Source: Paraburkholderia sp. Ac-20340 (lineage in GTDB: Bacteria > Pseudomonadota > Gammaproteobacteria > Burkholderiales > Burkholderiaceae). From it: a stretch of DNA of 64,000 nucleotides. The translations under genes and the position numbers were made by a program. Shown here piece after piece: positions 59,631 through 64,000 of the stretch. The stretch lies in NCBI RefSeq assembly GCF_017104965.1, contig NZ_JAAGPR010000001.1, positions 248,001 through 312,000 of the forward strand. The letters are read 5' to 3'. Numbering within the stretch: the first letter of the stretch is position 1; every line of letters starts with the position of its first letter. The notes under the pieces are model-generated. The model did not search any database and was not told the DNA's origin. It was given only the letters and a program-made list of their open reading frames with translations.

Positions 59631-61001
59631 ATGGTGCATAGCCTGCGTGCGCGTTTGCTGTTGTGGTTGTTGCTGCCGCTGGCGGCTTTCGTGCTGGTGG
59701 CGGGCGGCGTGTCCTACGATGCCGCGCGACAGACCGCCAATCTGCTGCAGGACAGTGCGTTACTGGCTTCGGCGCGCACGATTATCGAAGATGTCGATTG
59801 GGATAACGGTGCGTTGATTGCGACGATTCCGCCCGCCGCGCTAGAGTTGTTCGAATCGCCGTATCAGGATCAGGTCTTTTATAAAGTGCTCGCGGGCAAA
59901 GGGCGTTTGCTGGTGGGCGCGCCCGATCTTCCCGCGCCGCCTGCGGGCCTGGCATTGCCCGCCTGGTATGACAGCCGCTATGCCGGCATGCCCATTCGCG
60001 CCGTGGCCTACGAGCGCCTGCTCTACGATTCCGGTCATGCCGAACGCGTCACGGTCATCGTCGGCAAAACGATGGCCTCACGTCAGGCCATGATCGACGT
60101 GCTGTGGCGGCCGCAACTCTTGCGGCAAGGGCTGATGCTCGCGCTCGTCATGCTGCTCGTACCGCTCGGGCTTACACTCGAATTGCGCCCGCTCATGCGG
60201 CTAAAAGACGATGTCGCCGATCGCGAACCCACGCAACTCGAACCGATTCGCCCGGATCATTTGCCTTCGGAACTCAGGCCGATTGTCGATGCGATCAATC
60301 AGTGCATTGCGCGTCTCAAGGTGCATGCGTCGACCCAACGCCAGTTTATTGCCGATGCCGCGCATCAACTGCGCACGCCGCTGACGCTGCTGGCGACGCA
60401 AACACAGTTCGCAAGCCAGTGCGACGCGCGCGACCCGGCGCTGTTCGCCGCGCTCAAGGGCGTACATCGCACCAGCCAGAAAATGGCTGAATTAACGAGT
60501 CAGTTATTACTGCTGGCGCAGGCGGAATCGATGGCGTCGCCGGGCGTTGCGACGCGCGTGTCGCTTGCCGCGGTGTTGTCGTCCGTGCTCGAAGAATTGA
60601 TTCAGGCCGCGCAGCATCGCGATATCGATCTGGGCGCGGAACTCGACGAGCGCGTGAGCGTAGCGGGCAATGCGGGGTTGATCGCGTCGCTGGCTTCCAA
60701 TCTGATCGATAACGCGATCCGCTATACGCAACGCGGCGGCAGCGTGACGGCGCTATGCCGCCGAGAAGGCGATGAAGCGGTGCTTCAGGTGATCGATAAC
60801 GGCCCGGGCATTCCGGCCGAAGCGCGCGCACATGTATTCGAGCGTTTTTATCGCGTGGCGAACGATACCGAAGGCACGGGGCTGGGACTTGCGATCGTGC
60901 ATCAGGTTGCGCGCTCGCATGGTGGATCGGTGACGATCGCATCCGGCGCGGCGCGCGTCGGACTGATTGTGACCGTGCGTTTGCCGCTCTGGCGTGAGTG
61001 A
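59631..61001 (+). CDS. TctE-like sensor histidine kinase
   Basis: A 456-residue membrane sensor. One TM helix near residues 8-28 (LLWLLLPLAAFVLVAGGVSY), a periplasmic part with the TctE N-terminal pattern (LLQDSALLASARTIIEDVDW) to about 160, a second TM (LMLALVMLLVPLGLTLEL), then the HisKA box ADAAHQLRTPLTLL with phospho-acceptor His245 and an ATPase domain (N box SLASNLIDNAIRYT, DNGPGIP, GTGLGLAI). In related systems TctE senses tricarboxylates. It precedes the response regulator by 9 nt. Confidence 0.88.
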   Translation: MVHSLRARLLLWLLLPLAAFVLVAGGVSYDAARQTANLLQDSALLASARTIIEDVDWDNGALIATIPPAALELFESPYQDQVFYKVLAGKGRLLVGAPDLPAPPAGLALPAWYDSRYAGMPIRAVAYERLLYDSGHAERVTVIVGKTMASRQAMIDVLWRPQLLRQGLMLALVMLLVPLGLTLELRPLMRLKDDVADREPTQLEPIRPDHLPSELRPIVDAINQCIARLKVHASTQRQFIADAAHQLRTPLTLLATQTQFASQCDARDPALFAALKGVHRTSQKMAELTSQLLLLAQAESMASPGVATRVSLAAVLSSVLEELIQAAQHRDIDLGAELDERVSVAGNAGLIASLASNLIDNAIRYTQRGGSVTALCRREGDEAVLQVIDNGPGIPAEARAHVFERFYRVANDTEGTGLGLAIVHQVARSHGGSVTIASGAARVGLIVTVRLPLWRE

Positions 61002-61010
61002 GGAGAGAAC

Positions 61011-61715
61011 ATGAAACTGCTGCTGGTGGAAGACAACGCAGAACTGTCGCACTGGATCGTCAATCTGTTGCGCGCCGAGCAATTCACCGTGGATGCAGTA
61101 GCCGATGGCGAAGCCGCCGATTCGGTGCTGCATACCCAGCGCTACGACGTCGTGCTGCTCGATATGCGCTTGCCGCGCATGAGCGGCAAGGACGTGCTCA
61201 ACCGCCTGCGAAGGCGGCGCGATAACGTGCCGGTACTCATGCTCACGGCGCACGGTTCGATCGACGACAAGGTGGCGTGTTTCAGCGCGGGCGCGGACGA
61301 TTATGTGGTCAAGCCCTTCGATAGCCGCGAACTGGTGGCGCGCATCAAGGCGCTGGTGCGCAGGCAAACGGGCGAGAAGTCGGGGCGTCTCACTTGCGGC
61401 GATCTGGAATACGTTTCGGATACGCGCGAATTCCGCCATCACGATGCCGTGCTGAACCTGCGCCGCCGCGAGCATTCGATACTCGAGGCGCTCATGCTTC
61501 AGCAAGGTAAGACCGTCTCCAAGCATGTGCTGATGGAACGGATCTTCAGCATGGACGACGAGCCGAGCGCCGATGCCATCGACCTCTATATTCACCGCCT
61601 GCGCAAGCATCTTGCGGATTCGAGCGCGCAGATCATGACGCTGCGCGGCCTGGGTTATATCCTGCGCGCGAAAGCCGTGCCGGTACACGAACACGAACGC
61701 ATCGAAAGCGCCTAA
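61011..61715 (+). CDS. TctD-like OmpR-family response regulator
   Basis: A 234-residue regulator. Receiver: MKLLLVEDNAELSHWI with Asp9/10, phospho-acceptor Asp51 in VVLLDMRLPRMSGKDVL, and Lys in VVKPFDSREL. Then an OmpR winged helix (LNLRRREHSILEALMLQQGK, DAIDLYIHRLRKHLADS). With the preceding kinase it likely controls the downstream porin and tricarboxylate or similar uptake. RBS GAGGAGAG lies ahead of ATG 61011. Confidence 0.9.
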   Translation: MKLLLVEDNAELSHWIVNLLRAEQFTVDAVADGEAADSVLHTQRYDVVLLDMRLPRMSGKDVLNRLRRRRDNVPVLMLTAHGSIDDKVACFSAGADDYVVKPFDSRELVARIKALVRRQTGEKSGRLTCGDLEYVSDTREFRHHDAVLNLRRREHSILEALMLQQGKTVSKHVLMERIFSMDDEPSADAIDLYIHRLRKHLADSSAQIMTLRGLGYILRAKAVPVHEHERIESA

Positions 61716-61903
61716 GTATTGGTGAATTCACTTAGGCATCCAAAGGATGCGGGAAAGGAGCGCGAAGGATTCAACCCTCTAGGATTCGTCTCATCCGTTG
61801 AACGCAAAACGAGCCGGTGCAAGCCGACGAAAACCGGCAAGCAACCGACCGCGTTCGCAGCGGAACCATCAGAACTTCAACGCAGCACTCTGAGGAGACA
61901 ATC

Positions 61904-63031
61904 TTGAAGAAACAACATCTCGCACTGACCGTGGCGGCCGGCGCATTGGCGGCAGGCAGCGCGCACGCCCAATCGAGCGTTCAACTCTATGGCCTGCTGG
62001 ATCTGAGCGTGCCCACCTATCAGACGCACGCGGACGCCGCCGGTAATCACGTAGTCGGGATGGGTCTGGGCGGCGAACCGTGGTTCAGTGGCAGCCGTTG
62101 GGGCCTCAAGGGCGCAGAAGATATCGGTGGCGGCACGAAGGTGATTTTCCGGCTCGAAAGCGAATATCGCGTGAGCGACGGGCAGATGGAAGACCCCGGC
62201 CAATTGTTCGATCGCGATGCGTGGGTGGGGCTCCAGGACGATCGCTTCGGTAAATTCACGGCTGGTTTCCAGAACACCATTGCGCGGGATGTATCGGCGA
62301 TTTACGGCGATCCCTATGGCAATGCCAAGCTGACGACGGAAGAGGGCGGCTGGACCAACGCGAATAACTTCAAGCAGATGATTTTCTACGCGGGGAGTGC
62401 AACGGGCACGCGCTACAGCAACGGCGTGGCGTGGAAGAAACTGTTCGACAATGGCATCTTTGCCAGCGCTGGCTACGCATTCGGCAATTCGACGAGTTTC
62501 GGCAGCAATTCAACCTATCAATTCGCGCTGGGCTACAACGGCCCGGCTTATACCGCGTCCACGTTTTATAGCCATGTGAATCGCGATGGCTTCACGAATC
62601 AGGCGTTCTCGGTAGGCGGCAATTACACATTTGGCATGGTGCGCGCCAACGCCGGTTACTTCCGCTATTGGGGCAATCAGGGCTCGCTCGGCCAGCGTCA
62701 GGACAATGCGTGGACCGTCTCGCTCAAGCTCGTGCCGAAGGGCGCATTCGATTACGAACTGGGCTATCAGCAGATGCGCACGCACAACGCGGCCTATAAC
62801 GCGGATGGCGATATTCCGAACGCCAATATCGGCGCCTTCGATCCCACCAGCGGTTTGCACAACGGCTTCAAGGAGACGCTATACGGTTCGGTGTTCTATC
62901 ACCTGTCCAAACGTACCGAAGTCTATCTGGCAGGCGATTATATGAAACTGCACGGCGGCTATACCGTGGGTTCGACCTACGGCGCGACCAATCAGGTCGA
63001 AGTCACCACGGGCGTGCGTACGCGCTTCTAA
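61904..63031 (+). CDS. Gram-negative porin (OmpC-like/Porin_4)
   Basis: A 375-residue trimeric porin. The start is a TTG at 61904, 6 nt after GAGGAG, giving the leader KKQHLALTVAAGALAAGSAHA. The mature start QSSVQLYGLLDLSVPTYQTH (L3/strand pattern SVQLYG-x-x-D) is the hallmark of beta-proteobacterial Porin_4, and the last residues TGVRTRF end in Phe. It is positioned after the two-component system. A run with 188 nt of leader/regulatory sequence upstream suggests its own promoter. Confidence 0.88.
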   Translation: MKKQHLALTVAAGALAAGSAHAQSSVQLYGLLDLSVPTYQTHADAAGNHVVGMGLGGEPWFSGSRWGLKGAEDIGGGTKVIFRLESEYRVSDGQMEDPGQLFDRDAWVGLQDDRFGKFTAGFQNTIARDVSAIYGDPYGNAKLTTEEGGWTNANNFKQMIFYAGSATGTRYSNGVAWKKLFDNGIFASAGYAFGNSTSFGSNSTYQFALGYNGPAYTASTFYSHVNRDGFTNQAFSVGGNYTFGMVRANAGYFRYWGNQGSLGQRQDNAWTVSLKLVPKGAFDYELGYQQMRTHNAAYNADGDIPNANIGAFDPTSGLHNGFKETLYGSVFYHLSKRTEVYLAGDYMKLHGGYTVGSTYGATNQVEVTTGVRTRF

Positions 63032-63074
63032 GCAACACGTCGATCAAGGCGCACGCGCGCCCGCTTGCCGAGTC

Positions 63075-63374
63075 TCAACTCATGCTCGCGCAGGCCACGG
63101 TCGGCGCCGTGTACGCCGAAGGATAAGGCGAAGACGGCCCGCTCAACAGGCGCAGGCGCTGGGTGGCCAGCACATCGGCCTGCGCCTGCTCTCCTGCTGT
63201 GAGCGACACCGCGCCGCCCGCCGGCGCGGCCTGGTTGACGCCGCAAATCAGATCCTTGCCGCTCGACAGATGGACCTCGGTCGAGTACGACGACTGCGGT
63301 GCCGCTGCGAAACTGCCGGTGCTCCAGAGCGCCGCCGCACAGGCAAAAATCGCATACATCGGATGAAACTTCAT
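63075..63374 (-). CDS. Small secreted protein of unknown function
   Basis: A 99-residue protein. KFHPMYAIFACAAALWSTGS then FAAAP is a signal peptide with an AxA-like site, so about 75 residues are exported. The mature part is Ala/Ser-rich with two Cys (ICGVN and VACASM) that could form one disulphide. No family recognised. ATG 63374 is preceded by GGGAGCGAG; the open frame to 63416 is unlikely. It converges on the porin gene, 43 nt apart. Confidence 0.6.
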   Translation of the reverse strand: MKFHPMYAIFACAAALWSTGSFAAAPQSSYSTEVHLSSGKDLICGVNQAAPAGGAVSLTAGEQAQADVLATQRLRLLSGPSSPYPSAYTAPTVACASMS

Positions 63375-63752
63375 GGCTCGCTCCCGGGGTGAAGTGGTGG
63401 GGTGATCCATGTTCAATCAGCGCGCCTCGCCGCGCCAGCCTGAATCCGGAAAATCTATCTTGCATTGAAATAAAGGATCGGAACGCGCGAGCCTGCATGC
63501 AAACGTTTGCACATTCGTTTGCGCACTCGATCTAACTTTTTTAATCCTCACTAAACCTGTGACGCGCCATTTGCCATTCCTTACTAACTACGGCGCATGA
63601 ATAGCGGTTTAAGCATCGATACTGGGGTTTCTACTCATCTCGCCCGATGACTTTCTGGTTGTTGGTCAATTAACAATTGACTACAATTCCGGCGCAAAAT
63701 GTCTTACCAATCGTTTGTATACCTTACAAAAAGGGCGTGAACAGGCATCCCG
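63375..63752. other. Divergent intergenic region, no gene seen
   Basis: About 380 nt between the small secreted protein and the GNAT gene. It contains a perfect 14-bp palindrome (see 63498) and AT-rich stretches near 63530-63735 (for example TTGACT at 63676, and TACAAT nearby) that could serve as promoters. No further frame is credible. Confidence 0.5.
63498..63511. promoter_or_regulatory. PurR/LacI-type operator palindrome
   Basis: TGCAAACGTTTGCA, a perfect dyad with a central CG. This is the half-site pattern of LacI/GalR-family operators and close to the PurR box core GCAAACGTTTNC. A related half (TCGTTTGC) follows at 63515-63522. It lies 124 nt upstream of the secreted-protein start on one side and 240 nt before the GNAT start on the other. 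Confidence 0.45.
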
Positions 63753-64000
63753 ATGTCTAGCACGATTAGCCTCTCGATCATGGCAAGCACCGCCCGCCAG
63801 GCCTTTGACGCCGACGGGTTGGCGCTGCGCGCGGCAACGGCGGCCGACCGGGATTTCCTTTGTGAGGTGTTCGTCAGCACGCGGGTAGAAGAATTCGCGC
63901 GCAGCGGTTGGGAGCCCGAGCGCATCGACGAGGTTTTGCGGCAGCAGTTTCAGTTACAGCACGAGTATTACCGGCAACATTATCCGAACGGTCGTTTCAA
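63753..64000 (+). CDS. GNAT family N-acetyltransferase, N-terminal fragment
   Basis: The first 82 codons of a gene running off the window. LRAATAADRDFLCEVFVSTR, then VEEFARSGWEPERIDEVLRQ and QFQLQHEYYRQHYPNG match the start of GNAT acetyltransferases of the LRxATxxDxxFLxxLYxSTR type. The acetyl-CoA-binding motif lies further downstream. ATG 63753; no strong ribosome site is visible (GGCATCCCG precedes it). Confidence 0.75.
   Translation, partial: MSSTISLSIMASTARQAFDADGLALRAATAADRDFLCEVFVSTRVEEFARSGWEPERIDEVLRQQFQLQHEYYRQHYPNGRF

Noticed and set aside
1..64000. CRISPR arrays, rRNA, tRNA and insertion sequences
   Set aside because: No regularly spaced repeats, no tRNA T-loop-like GGTTCGAAYCC context, no transposase motif or terminal repeats were seen.

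Overview
The window is a GC-rich (roughly 60% or more by eye) chromosome segment of a beta-proteobacterium. Gene content and protein style fit Burkholderiaceae, most likely Paraburkholderia or Caballeronia: an intracellular PHA depolymerase, a Burkholderia-type porin, a TctDE-like two-component system, phosphonate use and a three-subunit FAD/cytochrome c sugar dehydrogenase. No rRNA, tRNA, insertion sequence or CRISPR array was recognised.

Positions 1 to about 20,900 are the right part of a tailed prophage; its integrase, repressor and packaging genes must lie left of the window. Order: end of a capsid protease, lambda-like decoration and capsid proteins, head-tail joining genes, then a Mu-like contractile tail (sheath, tube, assembly chaperone with a -1 frameshift, tape measure with a lysozyme domain, gpN/gpP/gp45/gp46/gp47/gp48-type baseplate proteins, fibre). 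Next come accessory genes (a CmoB-like methyltransferase; a minus-strand regulator plus outer-membrane barrel pair with its own operator), a lysis region with a GH73 endolysin and several small membrane proteins and lipoproteins, a patatin-like phospholipase, and at the right edge a small minus-strand gene under a perfect LexA box.

Positions 21,147-32,729 are chromosomal: a DUF4118/hydrolase/MipA operon, an orphan sulfonate-type binding protein, an RbsABC-type sugar importer, a cupin, metE, a small conserved protein and an XRE regulator. Positions 32,763-40,395 hold a CMD-family protein and a translationally coupled bcsB-like/nfrB/nfrA operon, which looks like a c-di-GMP-controlled exopolysaccharide synthesis and export machine. 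Positions 41,275-45,824 are a phosphonate cluster (MFS transporter, iron alcohol dehydrogenase, PhnX, divergent LysR) without a PhnW transaminase.

Positions 45,873-64,000 hold a GST, PhaZ, a GGDEF diguanylate cyclase, a YkgJ-family protein, a chemoreceptor behind a strong FliA-type promoter, a gamma/alpha/cytochrome c dehydrogenase operon, a nitrate/sulfonate-type ABC importer, a TctE/TctD-like two-component system, a porin, a small secreted protein and the start of a GNAT acetyltransferase. The diguanylate cyclase could feed the c-di-GMP-binding NfrB-like synthase, but nothing in the sequence links them directly.
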